A stretch of 64,000 nt of DNA from NCBI GenBank assembly GCA_021292165.1, contig CM037877.1, forward strand, positions 110,940,789-111,004,788. The letters are read 5' to 3'. Every line of letters starts with the position of its first letter. Position 1 is the stretch's first letter. Of this stretch, positions 1 through 11,803 are shown in pieces. Both the position numbers and the translations under genes were made by a program. Under the pieces are notes generated by a model. The model was not told the DNA's origin and ran no database searches. It saw only the letters and a program-made list of their open reading frames with translations. This DNA comes from Shinisaurus crocodilurus. Its lineage: Eukaryota; Chordata; Lepidosauria; Squamata; Shinisauridae.

Positions 1-1974
1 CCCATCATAGCAGTATAAAATTGGATTCAGCTTATGGTTAGAAAGGTCTGAAAATAAGGTCTTTTGATGCTAAGCAAAGGCTGTAAGTGTGGGCACTAAG
101 TCCCTGGGGCGTGTTCTAGAGATGGACTCCTGGGAGTACATCTGCCACCCCACCAAGTCCACTTTTGCAGTGTGCCTCTTTGCAAATGATCCATGTGCCA
201 CTTTTACCTGAACACACGCATTCTCATTGCTGGTGGCAAGCTTTATTCACTCCACATAAAGACAGGCTAGAACAGTATGTCAGGGATGCTGTAAGCTACA
301 AAAATGGGGCATGTTAGTGCACTGTTTGACAGCAGCTTGATGCAATTTTGGCAGGTGAAACTCCTGTATAGAAGTGATAGGAAAAGGCTCATTCACTTTT
401 GACAGATGGTTGATAACTGGGCCTGCTCTTGGATCGTCTAGGTGTTGGCAACTTGAGCTACAAGCAATTTTATTGTTTCAGGCATCTCATGGAGGCTACC
501 TGTAAGTTCTGTGGGTATAAAGTTCTTACAAGCGTAACACTTCACTTTGATTGTTATATAATATGTACAATAGAGCCACCAGCATTAACAATTCTGGCCA
601 GTGCTACACTCAATATTGCGGCTTCTACTATAAAAGGCAGTTTCCAACTAGGGAGAACTAAGTCAACAATGAAAGTGAATGCAAAATGTTATTAGGAACC
701 CTATGATACTATGATTTGTTTACTAGAGAAAGAATCCTCCTTCCAACCAAACACGACTTGATAGGGTTTTGGGGTGGGGGCGGCGCACTGGTTTTGCCAG
801 ATTAGGGGGGGAAATGTTTTGTGTTTGATTCACTTTCCGCTGCAGCATATTTCCTACTATGCGGATTTTCTCTCCATTGTGGTTCAAGGTTGTCTTGCGT
901 TTACCTATCACTACATATGCCTTAAATAGACGTCTGCAACACTATGTTGTGAGATGTTCAGTTCAAACTTAATTCGTGTCCTAGTCATTCATACCAAATA
1001 GCCCCTTTTTTGTTTTGTTGGTGGCAAAGTTGAAGTTGGTTCCCAGTTTGCATCTCTTAATTTCAAATTCATTGGAGTTTGGAACACCTCCAAAGACAGA
1101 CGTAGGCCACTCAAATTATACATGCCACTGGCAGACTCTGCCCAGGGTTGTGTGAGAATTTTTGGAGAACCGTTCAGCAAGTGCGAACTCGCCTTGTTTG
1201 GCTCACGTGAGTCTGATTGCGAACGTTCTCCTTTCGCTCAGACTGGCTCACGATTTCTGAATGCAAAACAAAAACAAAAACGGTGACATCCCTACCTTGG
1301 GGTAGCCAAAGGAATTGGTCTGGTTACCTAAGAAATACATTTTCTCCACCCTATTCTGGCCCAGGGCTTTATTTGGTACAAAGTGTTTTCAAGCTGATTG
1401 CCTTAGGAGTGACTTTGACTTGCATTGATAACTTTTCATGCCCCCATAAATAGCAGTATTGTAAGATTATGCAATAAACTTGCAAAACTGGTTTGACCAA
1501 AGGCAATAGGATAAAAGTTTACCCCAACAATGGCTATCATAACATTCTCAACTGTTAAACTGTCTATATGACTAGTCATTTTAATTATTTGAACTGTGAA
1601 TTCAACTTAAGTAGACACAAGTTATTGTGACTGAAGGCTGGCTCACATGTTACAGCAAAGACACAGCCTGTATTTCCACCAGTTGGACCATGTCTTTTAT
1701 AGCTGAAACGCAGGTATTCATATGTCCAAAAAGATATGGAGCCCTGGCCACTTACAGGTTCTGGCGCACAAATACCTTCCAAAGCATTATTGTAACTTGT
1801 GAAGACCCTCAGCTTATGTAAATGTAAAATGTTGGTATAAAAGACAGAATTAGCATGTTGTAAAATAATCATTCTAAACTTTCAAAGTTAACATTTACCA
1901 TATTAGTAAATCCACTACTTGACACTGATGTATTGCCAGCCATGTTACATCACTCACAAAACTTTTAATTAAAG
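1..1974. other. No recognised feature
   Basis: AT-rich sequence without conserved exon-like frames, splice-flanked or otherwise, and without a repeat family I can name. It may be HOOK3 3' flank or the intergenic gap before the next gene. Confidence 0.4.
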
Positions 1975-1982
1975 ATCTAGGG

Positions 1983-2105
1983 CAGTGTTCTCCAACATGC
2001 CCTCCAGATGTTTTAAGACTTCCAACTCCCATCAGGCCAGGCCAATATGGTCAATGGTCAGGAATGCCCCAAAACATCTGGAGGGCATCCGGTTGGAGAA
2101 GGCTG
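1983..2105. mobile_element. hAT-type hairpin MITE with perfect 8-bp target duplication
   Basis: A 123-bp imperfect palindrome with arms containing CTCCAGATGTTTT and its complement, flanked by ATCTAGGG on both sides (1975-1982 and 2106-2113). The 8-bp duplication and CAGTG-type end fit a non-autonomous hAT element. The same family recurs at 2484, 4144, 8108, 49462 and probably 15106, 62637 and 63905. Confidence 0.85.
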
Positions 2106-2483
2106 ATCTAGGGGTTTGCCGAACCAAGACAAAATTAGAAGTGCTGTGGAATTTGCAGCTCCCAATATCCACTGCCATATAGATACTATGAAGAGCTGTG
2201 ACTATTAGGAAACCAGTGTCCTATGCCTCCTTTCCTTGGAAAAGTGTTCTTCATAACATCAAAACTACAAATGCTTTTCTACTGTAAACCCCCCCCCCCC
2301 AGTGTTCTGTCTTTCCCACATGTGGCCATGGTCAGTAGGGCTCCTGAGTAATGAGCTGGCCATAGAACCATATTCTTTACAGAGACCTAAGGATTCAGCT
2401 TTTCATTCATTGCTGCCACTTTATGCCAGAACAGCAGCCCAACAGGAACTTTAGATTCAAAATGTGTGTGGGGGGGGTGGGTG

Positions 2484-2605
2484 GGCACAAAGGAGATCTC
2501 CAGATGTTTTGGACTTCAACTCCCAGAAGCCTCTGCCAGCATGGCCAATGGTCAGGAATGCTAGGAATTGAAGTCCAAAACATCTGGAGATCGACCTCCT
2601 CCTCA
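2484..2605. mobile_element. hAT-type hairpin MITE, same family
   Basis: Inverted arms around GATCTCCAGATGTTTTGGAC and its complement, with a centre related to the 4144 copy. Target duplication not clear, so ends are approximate. Confidence 0.7.
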
Positions 2606-4135
2606 CCCCTGGTGTACTAGATAAGTGTTTGACTTGATCGAAGGAGACTGGGATTCAAATTCTGTATTTGCCATGAAACTCATTGAGTGGCCCTGGATAA
2701 GTCCTGGTTCCAACGTCCCTTTCCTCATAGGGCTGTTATGAGGAAAAATACATGTGATAAGTTCAATTGTTTTGTGTAATCAAAAAGCAGCAAAAGTTTT
2801 ATATAAGCCTTTATTTACAACTTGTTTAACAACTGTACACTGGTTTTGTAGCATTGGAAGCATTATTATCTTTGAACCGAGGGGAAAACCAAGATGTCTG
2901 AACTTACAACTGTTATTACCTGGTTTGTCTATATACACATAGGTATTAAAATTATTACCATGGCAATATGGTAAAAAAAATTATGGGTAAGACGGGGGGG
3001 GGATTAATATTTGGTGATCTTAGGAATTTATTGTCTTACAGAAAAAATATCACTGGCAATTTCACAAACAGCAATTTTGGTAACCAGTCAACACCTAGTT
3101 TAGTCAACACCTAGTTTAGGACAGTCAAACAAGTTGCTATTGCAAAAAAAAAAATGGGGGGGGGACACAAATGAAAACTACATAAACACACAGTAATTGA
3201 TATGTTGAAAACATGCTTAGGATCTCAAAAAGTTGCAGTCGCACCTTGATGGCAATATTAAAACACAAAACTCAAACCGTTTCAAATGGACAGCCAACAA
3301 CGCCTACTGGAGGTTTTAAGCGAAATCTCACATTCCTCCACTCCATCTAGTGGTCTAAAATGTTTTTGCAGGTGAAAAAAATGAGGCAGATATATAAAGC
3401 CCGACCTCAGGCCAACTCTTGACAGCAGGCCACATATGTTACGGATCAGGCAAAAACATGAATCCACACCTCCTGTGCAACCACACCAGACAGCTACAAG
3501 GCAACTCCTTGCTAACAGCTAACAGAAAAATTAGGCAGGGGAGGCAAAGGTAGGAAGGGGTACTAATATTTCATGATTGGAGGTAGCCTGTACTGGAGGC
3601 AGCAGACCTCCCCCTCAATTGTGAGATTCGGTGCTTGCATGGCAGTGCCTACCAAAGGACCTAGGGAGCTTTACGTTTAACATGCTGAATGCCAAACTGC
3701 CACAACTGACCTTTCATGACTGCCAGGCCCAGCCGAGCACAAGCCTAACAATCGAAGTACCTGAGCTAATGGCAACGCGGCCGTCCCACCAGCAGCCCTG
3801 CCCTAGAAGAAAAGTCTTGATGTCAAAGAGGTATCCCCACACCCAGTGAGTGATGTGTGGGTCCCATCACCCTTCATTCCACCTTCAGCCTGAGCTTGCA
3901 GGAAAATCTAATCCTGGCCGCAACCCCTTGCAGTTGAGTTGCTGATGGAATGTAGGCAAACAGTAGAACTTTTGCCACAGTCCTGTCTGGATGCTTGCTA
4001 AGGAGAGCTGCACATCTCCCCAGAGCTGCTCAATGCTACTATAGAACTGGTTGAGGGTTGATTTCTCTCCACCTGCTTGAATGATCAAATCCAAGGCACA
4101 AGCAACTTACCTAGAATAATAAGAGACCTGCTAGA
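2606..4135. other. No gene; short low-complexity runs
   Basis: Contains A- and G-runs near 2970-3000 and 3145-3165. No exon, RNA gene or recognisable transposon seen. Confidence 0.4.
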
Positions 4136-4143
4136 CTCTAGAG

Positions 4144-4279
4144 CAGTCTTCCCCAGCTTGGTACCCTCCAGAGGTTTTGGGCTACAACTCCCAGGATTCC
4201 TGACCATTGGCCATACTGGCTGGGACTGATGGAAGTTGAAGTCCAAAAGATCTGGAGTGCACCAGGTTCGGGAAGGCTT
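4144..4279. mobile_element. hAT-type hairpin MITE with perfect 8-bp target duplication
   Basis: 136-bp palindrome flanked by CTCTAGAG at 4136-4143 and 4280-4287. Arms share the CTCCAGAGGTTTTGGGCTAC / GTCCAAAAGATCTGGAG pattern of the family. Confidence 0.85.
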
Positions 4280-4287
4280 CTCTAGAG

Positions 4288-5112
4288 GCTGCTGATGCTC
4301 AGGAAGCAACGGACCAAGCCATCCATTCTGAATTTTGTCTCTCTCCCCATGCTCACAGCAGAGGCACCTGCCTTGGTCTTGCAGAATGTAGTCTGTCGCC
4401 GTCCCCCACCTTCACTGTTTAGAGAAGCAGAGGTAAGTGACCGCAGGACTGAAAATGTAGGGCTTCACTGGAAAAGTCTGCTAATCAAACCACACAGTGA
4501 TTAGTGCTAGTTCCTTCATCTTCGAGTATGTAGACACTTCCTATGGCTTAAAAGTAGGGACCAGCTGCTGGAAGCCTCAAGGATAAATTCTGCCCCCTGA
4601 GCAATCCCAGTTGACACCACAGTTGCTAACCAAGAGGCAAATGGTGTGTGGAGGATGTGGTGGCTCTGCCAATGGGACTTACTAGCATTTTAGAAGGATT
4701 AGGGGTGAGGTCTGGCTACCACTTCCATCTCCTCAAAGCAGCCCTCCCAGAAAACAAGCTGACCAGAGATTCAAGAGGCTCCTTCTCCACCCTGTGGGGT
4801 GGTAAGCATAACAGTAATGATACAAACACAATCACAAAACAATATTCCCTCAGGTTTTCTATCATATTGCCACATTTCCTACATCTGCTTCAATACAAAA
4901 CTGAATCTACAGCAGCACAAGCAGATAAGAGTGTAACTGAAAAAAGCAGCTTTAAAATTTAAAAAGGCAGCACAAAGCATTCCAAGTTATACTGTCAACA
5001 TATTGTACATGAATAATAGCAATATTTCATAATGTAAAGAAAGACACGTTAGTGCAATCTGAAAGGAAGTTAACAGGGATAAGGAAGAGAGAACTCAGGA
5101 TAAATACAGACA
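4288..5112. other. No recognised feature
   Basis: No coding, RNA or repeat signal that I can support. Confidence 0.4.
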
Positions 5113-5585
5113 ACTTGGGTTGGGTCCAGAACCGTCATTCCGCCGGCAGAAGGAAACTACTTGCAGAATGGGACTTCCCTATCCTCTCCCCCCCTGTGCA
5201 GCCCCCCAGATGTCCTCCAAATCTGCCCCAACCCTCCGAAGCAAATTTGGAAGGTGTGGGGGGGGGGGCAGAGAGGGAGGAAATGGGGAGATCCCATTCT
5301 ACAAGCATTTATTTTATTATATTTATACCCCACCTTTTTTCCCTGCAAGGAACCCAAGGCGGCTTACATAATCCTCCTCCTCTCCATCTTATCCTCACAA
5401 CAACCCTGTGAGGTAGGCTAGGCTGAGTCTGTGACTGGCCCAAAGTCACCCAGTGAGCTTCATGGCCAAGTGGGGACTAGAACCCGGATCTACAGAGTCC
5501 CAGTCCTAGAAATCTGGTACTCTTACTTAACCACTATTCCACACTAGCTCTCCTACTGGCAGAACGATGGTTCTGAATCCAATTC
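5113..5585. mobile_element. Palindromic DNA element interrupted by a CORE-SINE
   Basis: Left end GGTCCAGAACCGTCATTCCG is matched in inverted form near 5560-5585 (GAACGATGGTTCTGAATCC), and a second arm pair (CTTGCAGAATGGGA / TCCCATTCTACAAG) lies inside. The SINE at 5298-5556 sits between the arms, so the SINE arrived later. Confidence 0.6.
5298..5556 (-). mobile_element. tRNA-derived CORE-SINE (MIR-like)
   Basis: Read on the minus strand: a tRNA-like head with a B-box-like GGGTTCTAGTCCC, the conserved CORE stretch (CTCACTGGGTGACTTTGGGC; CCTACCTCACAGGGTTGTTG), then a tail ending in an AATAAAATAAA-like run. This is the abundant sauropsid SINE pattern also seen at 16766 and in older form at 11975, 45418 and 47245. 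Confidence 0.8.
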
Positions 5586-6597
5586 CTCTAATGGTAATCT
5601 AGATAGGTCGTATCACATGTAACACTGAAATCCAAGAAGAGTATGCTTCTTTTATATTAGTGGTCTCCACTTATGTTCCTTGTACATGTATACACAGATT
5701 GAAAAAGGAAATTATAAGTCTGCTATATAAGGAGATGGGAAAAAGCAGGAGGGGGGAGTTTTATACACATTAAGACAGTATGCAACATCAATAAATAAAA
5801 TATTGCATATATTGTGTGTCAAGGCTTGGAGTTTTAAATTTAAAAAAACCAGAAGTGGTCAGGCAGCACTTCCGATCGGTTTTCTCCAAGGAAAAATCTC
5901 TCGAATTTGCTAGAATTAAACAAAGGTAATATTGAACAACATAGCTCCTTTAGTGCACTTTTAAAATCATAGCAGTAAACAAAGGTGCATTTATAAAACA
6001 CATTTAAGTTTAAATGTTTCTAGCTTAGCAAATGGAAGATGTTGCAAGAGACTTGCAGGTTAATACTGTTACCAGGAAGAATGTAAGTGGGGGTAGCAGC
6101 AGCAGCAATGAAAGTTAACATATTAAGTGCTACAGGAGCTTGACAGTCTACCCAACACCATTTTCTATAATTTATGAATATCAAGTTTTACTATCTCGCT
6201 TTACTACATTGGAGGGAAAGCAGGAGATGGTAACATCACACCCAGAGATGAACTTCTTTAAAAGCGACCCTTCTCTGTGAAAAACAGGTGCCTGGGGATT
6301 TTTAAATGACAGGTTAACTTTTTTATAACATAGGATGAACAGAAAAGAGAAAGCATGTACTGAACAGCCCTTGTTTGATAAACAGTGCAACAGGTGAGGC
6401 AACCACATCACTGCATGTCAAAATACAAAGGTAAAGAAGCAGCCAATATTTCATTGCTGTTGATGGTTGTTTTTCCTCTCTCCTTTTTACACATTTCATC
6501 ATCCTATTCAGAGCCATTCTAAGCAGCTTAGCAAATCTGTCTAGTTTGTGAGTTTAGCCACTGAACAGCAAGTTTTCTTTGCTGTGGCAATGGAAGA
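5586..6597. other. No recognised feature
   Basis: AT-rich; no gene or repeat that I can identify. Confidence 0.4.
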
Positions 6598-6777
6598 GGT
6601 TTCATAGATTTCATAGATCATAGAGTTGGAAGGAGCCTACAAGGCTAACAAGTCCAACCCCCTGCTCAATGCAGGAAACTAGAGGAGTCGTCTCCCATCC
6701 AAGTAATAACCAGGCCTGACCCTGCTTAGCTTTCCACGCTCAGACAAGCTGAGCCAGCGTAAGCCACAGGCCTGTTC
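6598..6777 (-). mobile_element. 5S-rRNA-derived SINE with CR1-like tail
   Basis: On the minus strand the head contains AAAGCTAAGCAGGGTCAGGC and GGTTATTACTTGGATGGGAG, which match the internal-promoter half of vertebrate 5S rRNA. It is followed by a tail with GGGGTTGGACTTG and CTCCTTCCAACTCTATGATC, the pattern of CR1 LINE 3' ends. The 5S part is truncated and mutated, so it is not a 5S gene. Further copies at 15743 and 31848. Confidence 0.85.
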
Positions 6778-7879
6778 ATAAATTAATTTATGTTTGAACA
6801 ACATAAATTAATGCATTAAGAATTGAGAGCACCTTTGCAAATGAGTCCAGAGAAATTATTAGCCCAACCATCTGTGCATGCCTAAGCGAGGTAGCACAGT
6901 GATAGCCTGGGGGGGGGGGGCGGGGAGGACCAACACCCTTCCAATTTAAAGTCCCCCTGCCTGGTTGCCTGGAGGAGATCCTTACCACAGGCTATCAGGC
7001 AAGTGGCCTTTTCCAAGTCCGCTTCAGATCATGTAAAAACGGGCCTTTTAATATGCCAAAAGAAATTTGGTACATCTTAAAGAGGCAGAAAAAGTCAAAA
7101 CCACTTAGTGCAGAAAATGCAAGGCCTCTGTCACAAGTTATGCCACCCTCATATTGATGCTGACCAAACCTACTTCTTCCTGGTTGCACCCAGTCCCCTA
7201 ACTCAGGCTGGGGATCTGCCCAGTTAAATTGTTATAAAGGAGAAGTAACCTTGCAGCACTACACACAACAAAGTGTCTTTTAGCACTAAATACTAACAGA
7301 TTCAGAAATACTAACACAATCAGAAATCTCACATATTTGGTGTGCTAGCAAGTTAGAAGATCATTTGATGGTTTTGATCTGATATACAGATATTCCCTTC
7401 AGTTTCCAATATCAAATTGCAACTGTATATTGGGCATCTTAACTGATATTTCATTGATTAAAGACCTTATTAAATGGAAAAATACAAGGGACAGATAAGC
7501 TATACCAGGTCTTGATTAGAAAAGAAATACAAGCAGGAAAGGAAAATTTTGGAAAATAAAAAGGAACATTTGCCTAATTTTAAAATTATAACATACTAGG
7601 TTTGGGACAATTTAATTCTACAAAAGCTAGAACATAGATAACTGAAGTTTGCTTTGCGTTAATACAAGAGTACTTGAGCCAACTTGTCTTAAAGCAAAAA
7701 ACAACCCAGACCATTGAAGACAGGTAACCAACACGGGCTGTAATCATCCTGATTAATTGGACACATACATTTAAAGACATATGGTATTGTACAGAAAACA
7801 TGCTGCCAAATGTTCAACTTAGGAAAAGTAAGAACTTCTGTATCCTACAATAATACTCACTGTACTTCTCTAGCCTGTT
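6778..7879. other. No recognised feature
   Basis: Includes a G-run near 6910-6922. No exon or named repeat seen. Confidence 0.4.
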
Positions 7880-8096
7880 TAACCCATAATTAAAATATAC
7901 TGGGGTTGTTATCGTGGGTGGCCACAGAGTGGCTTAGCGTGACATCCAAACCCAAAGCGGTTTTCCCGTTGTGGGTAGTTTTGCGTGAACAAGCCAACCC
8001 ATGGCTTGTGGTAGGTCTGTTTAGGGTGGCTTGTTCTCAGGGTGGCTTAGCGTGACATCCAAATCCGGCAGGGCAATTTTTCCGTTGGCTGTTGTG
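7880..8096. repeat. Palindrome-rich DNA element with an internal direct repeat
   Basis: The segment GGTGGCTTAGCGTGACATCC occurs at about 8040 and in near-identical form (GAGTGGCTTAGCGTGACATCC) about 115 bp earlier, each followed by a similar CCGTTG block; a short inverted pair (AAGCCAACCCATGGCTTG) lies between. Looks like a non-autonomous DNA transposon directly abutting the hairpin at 8108. Confidence 0.5.
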
Positions 8097-8107
8097 AATG
8101 GCTAAAG

Positions 8108-8242
8108 CAGTGTTCTTCAACCTTGGGTCCTCAGATGTTTTTGGCCTACAACTCCCAGCATGCCCTAGCCAGTGTAGCTGGCTGGGGCATGCTGGGAGTT
8201 GTAGGCCAAAAACATCTGGGGACCCAAAGTTGGAGAACACTG
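8108..8242. mobile_element. hAT-type near-perfect hairpin, 135 bp
   Basis: Arms of about 65 bp are almost exact inverse copies (CAGTGTTCTTCAACCTTGGG against CCCAAAGTTGGAGAACACTG). Flanks GGCTAAAG and GGCTAGAG are a 7/8-matching 8-bp target duplication, as expected of hAT. Confidence 0.88.
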
Positions 8243-8339
8243 GGCTAGAGCGCTGGCTGGCAAGAGCAGCAAAAAACCCTGCTGCTCCTCGTGATCTCAC
8301 TAGTGCCATCGTAATTCTCCTCATCCTTTCTCAGCCTCA

Positions 8340-9235
8340 GGATAGATTTTTATTTTTTTTTTGGGAGGAGAGAAATCTTGAAAGGACACAGGAGGGTCCT
8401 GAATGCATTTTCAAGAGTTTTTTTTGGTTCTGCGGAAGTGCACAGGTGCAAGTGTCCAGTGCTAGGTGTTTTGCAGAATTTTCCGGTTCTACTGCTATGC
8501 CATGAATTTCCTGCAATTTTGCCCTCCGTTGTACTGCTCCATATTGAAATTTGTGTATTTTTGTGTGTGTGCTCCTGTTCATTGCTCTGTAACCCTCATG
8601 TACAGCTGACAGCTAGCAATGGAGACCAGTGAGGGAAGCGGCAAGCATGAAAGTGGTGGTGGTGGTGGTGAGAATCTGAAAGCAGCTGGCAGCTGCAGGA
8701 GAGAAGGAGCTTTAGGGGCAGGTGTTCTTACTTCAGTGTAACATGAAACTTTTTTTGTTTTAAAGGCGTTTACTAGGAAGGGAAATGCCAAAGTGGAGGA
8801 CATTGGCAAGAAGATCTGGCTATGCTGGGCTCAATATTGGGTAGGCCTGCTTGTGGTCTTGCACCTCCCTTCCTAGCAAACACATTTTTAAAGGCTGCTT
8901 CACGTTACACTGAACTAATAACACCTGCCCCTAAAGCTCCTTCTCTCCTGCAGCCGCTTTCGGCTCCCCATCCCCCTTATGCTTGTCACATCCCTCCACT
9001 GGTCTCTGTTGCTAGCTGTCAGATGTACACAAGGTTTACAGAGCAGTGAGCGGAATTGCAGAAATTATGCAAAATTCATGGCAGAGCAGTACAATGGAGG
9101 GGGAAATTTGCACAAATTGCATGGCAGAGCAGTACAGTACAATGGAGGGGGAAATTATGAAAAAATGCTTGGCAGAGGAGTAGAATGGAGGGGAAATTTG
9201 CACAAATTTCATGGCAGGATTTTTTTTTAAAGTTT
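8340..9235. repeat. Large inverted repeat (~0.9 kb) with a tandem array in its right arm
   Basis: Left-arm blocks CTGACAGCTAGCAATGGAGA, GAGAAGGAGCTTTAGGGGCA and CCATGAATTTCCTGCAATTT recur inverted on the right (GGTCTCTGTTGCTAGCTGTC; TGCCCCTAAAGCTCCTTCTC; AAATTCATGGCAG), with a centre near 8820. The right arm repeats a ~50-bp unit (CATGGCAGAGCAGTACAATG) three to four times between 9070 and 9222. Probably a palindromic DNA transposon; open frames here are by-products of the symmetry. Confidence 0.7.
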
Positions 9236-11662
9236 GTGAATGCCTTCCTGCATTCATAAGGGCTCGGAAGGTAGACAAAGTTCCAACAGAGAAAGGAAAG
9301 CCGATAAAAAAATAGAAAAAGGAAGAAAAGAAAAGGAAGCAAGCTGAAACAGAGGAACAGGTGGGTCCAATTGTAAAATGAAAGCTGTATTCATGTTTCT
9401 TTCTTGAACTAAATAATGGGAATAGTTTTATCAGATTAGCACAACAGTTTGCAGAAAAAAAAATATTTCCCCCCCTCTGGCAGAATAACAGGTTTTTGTT
9501 ATTGCTTTGCAAATAGAAGCATGAAACTAGGAAAATTAAGAACGCTAGACCTGTTATAGAGTTAGACACAAGTCAGTTTCTGGAATAGAAAATGTAGCAT
9601 GCTTTACTCTAAAACAGGATTATTCCAGATTAACAGCTTCTCCTTTGCATAATACTTAATGACTAATTGCAGCATAATACTTAATACCCAATCCAATCAG
9701 CATAAAATTACAGGGTGACCATCAAATAAATCTGCTTTGCATATGAAAAACACACACAAACATCTTTGATCTTCTCTGTCTCCTGCTCCAAATTTACTAT
9801 TGCAGGGGGGAAATGTCAGTTTACCAAGTGGATTATCCTTAGAAGGATTTTTATTTTTCTGCATACTGGTAATACCTGGCCTACTTCACCAAACAATGAA
9901 ACCATAATACAGAGGGCCAACAATGACACATTTCATTTTAGTTATTACTCTTCACCTTACTGGACTTAAAAAGCTCTTTTTATGTGTTAGGGTGGTGGTG
10001 AATAAAGACAAGCACTAATTTTTAATTAAGAAGTTGTACTGTGAATTCTTGCAACAAAAAAAATAGGGTGAGAAGTTAGACATATTATATCTAAATATAA
10101 TAATAAAACCCAGATGCACTTCCAAGTGAAAGGCATCTCTGGTACTATTCCCACTCCCCTAAAAGGCATGACTCTTGGAATACTTTTAAAAAGTCAACAT
10201 GAGCTGCATTTTAAAAGATACACAGGAAAAGAAGTCCTCTGCTGAAAGTTAAGCAGACTAAACATATCTTTAAATATGAAGTTTTTCAACAAAACTTCCA
10301 AGTTACTCTCAACAGTGAATCCATATGAAAATATTCATTTTGCGTAATCCCAACTTCTCAAACATTAATTTGTGTGTGTGGCTCAACATCTCGAACCCAA
10401 TACTTGGCAGGATCAGAACCTGAAGGGAAATGGTAGCCATGTGTCATGACAGAAACCAGTAACTGCATAGGCATGCATTAAGATTTGGCACAAATGGACA
10501 GCAAGTTTTCATGTCAGAATCACCTTGCCTGAAGGCACTAGTTACCACCTAAAAGGCAATTAATGGACTCATACTCCTTACTGACCTATAAAAATAGTCT
10601 TCAGTGGTGGATGCCAATTTGAAGACAGCATCCAACAAAGACATTCAGTCAAAAGCAACCTGACATCTCAAGGGGGAAAACAGACGACGATTCTCTACGT
10701 TGCTCATCACTTTCCAATATTCCCCATGATGGTTTAACCATGTGGAATACCAGTCACCTGCAAGATCCAGCCATACAGTGTGTAGAATACTACTATGGCC
10801 CCATTTCCTAGGATTTCCAAACAGTTGGAGGAGTGAGGTAACACCACATGGCAAGGAAAAGGATGGATAGCCAGTTCTCCACGGTTAGAGTGCAAAGGAG
10901 AAGGTAAAGAATGGACCATGCAATAAATGGTTGCGACTTTCCACCTTAATTGTACTAATCAAGAATGTGACATGATCTTCAAATCATTGAACATTGGTGA
11001 GGCAAAAATAAAATAAAAAAGGCTGTAGGCATGCAAAGACAAAAATCAGCCTGCCCCTCTAAATTAAAGCCAAGGGGAAGTATTGACAGCAGCATTGATA
11101 AACGTATGAACAAATCCAGTCAGGTACTTGCAACTAGGTTACAGCTTCTGCCAGCATCTAGACCTGTGCAACTAATACATCTCACAATAACTCTATGCAA
11201 TGTGCTTGCACATTGCATCACATAATTTAAACAGATCAGAATGGAGAAAGAAAAGGAGAATATTCCCTTTATACAATGGTAGCCTTGGAAAGGATGGCAA
11301 CATCATTCACCAACAGGACATTTTAGGTTTGCTACCTAGCCATCTTCAGATTTCAGTCAGGAGAAGACAATTCCATATAAACGGGGGTGGGGGTTGCATT
11401 ATTATGCTCCACTAGGTGTTTTCCAACATTTTGGCACATTAAAAGGGAAAAGGAAGACTCCAGAAAGTAAGAGTGAAGGGGTTCAAAACACTGAGAAACT
11501 TTTTTGTTTGTTTGTTAAACCTTCCTGAAATGAGAAGTTAGCTGTAGGGACAAAGATACAGAAAGGATGCTGGCTAAGTTTCCTGAAATGCTGTCACTTG
11601 TAACAGAAGCAGGTCTTGATCCCAGGATGGCTTCCCTTCAGAAGGCAAGGCAAGGTCTGCCT
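9236..11662 (-). other. Probable HOOK3 3' UTR and downstream flank
   Basis: Begins directly after the stop codon and is largely unique, AT-rich sequence with no coding potential I can defend. AATAAA-type signals occur on the minus strand (for example near 9849), but the real cleavage site cannot be told from sequence alone. Several short interspersed runs of A and T are present; I see no clear transposon here. Confidence 0.5.
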
Positions 11663-11803
11663 CTACCTTGCTGTAGCTGGCTGGACATGGCCAGGATACG
11701 CTCTTCTTGTGCTGGTGGCTTGCCTTTGTCTAGCCAGGAAGGATTGTCCTGAACCCGTACTAGCAAGTCTGTCTTCTGCTGCTTTTTTATGAAGAGTCAT
11801 TCC
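11663..11803 (-). CDS. HOOK3: HOOK3 terminal coding exon, residues 673-718 and stop
   Basis: 141 nt; starts [20 protein letters not shown] and ends [11 protein letters not shown] followed by TAG (11663-11665). Two conservative differences from human near the end (STRRAY against SSRRSY). Acceptor TCCATAG. Confidence 0.96.
   Translation of the reverse strand, partial: GMTLHKKAAEDRLASTGSGQSFLARQRQATSTRRAYPGHVQPATAR

Noticed and set aside
6598..6777. 5S rRNA gene
   Set aside because: Only about half of 5S is recognisable and mutated, no terminator T-run follows, and the same block with the same tail occurs three times. It is a SINE.
8098..8582. Open frames of 80-135 codons on both strands
   Set aside because: They run through a hairpin MITE and an inverted repeat, mirror each other and show no conserved domain.
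1..11662. Neighbouring gene beyond HOOK3 (FNTA in human order)
   Set aside because: No exon-like frame with a recognisable protein was seen.
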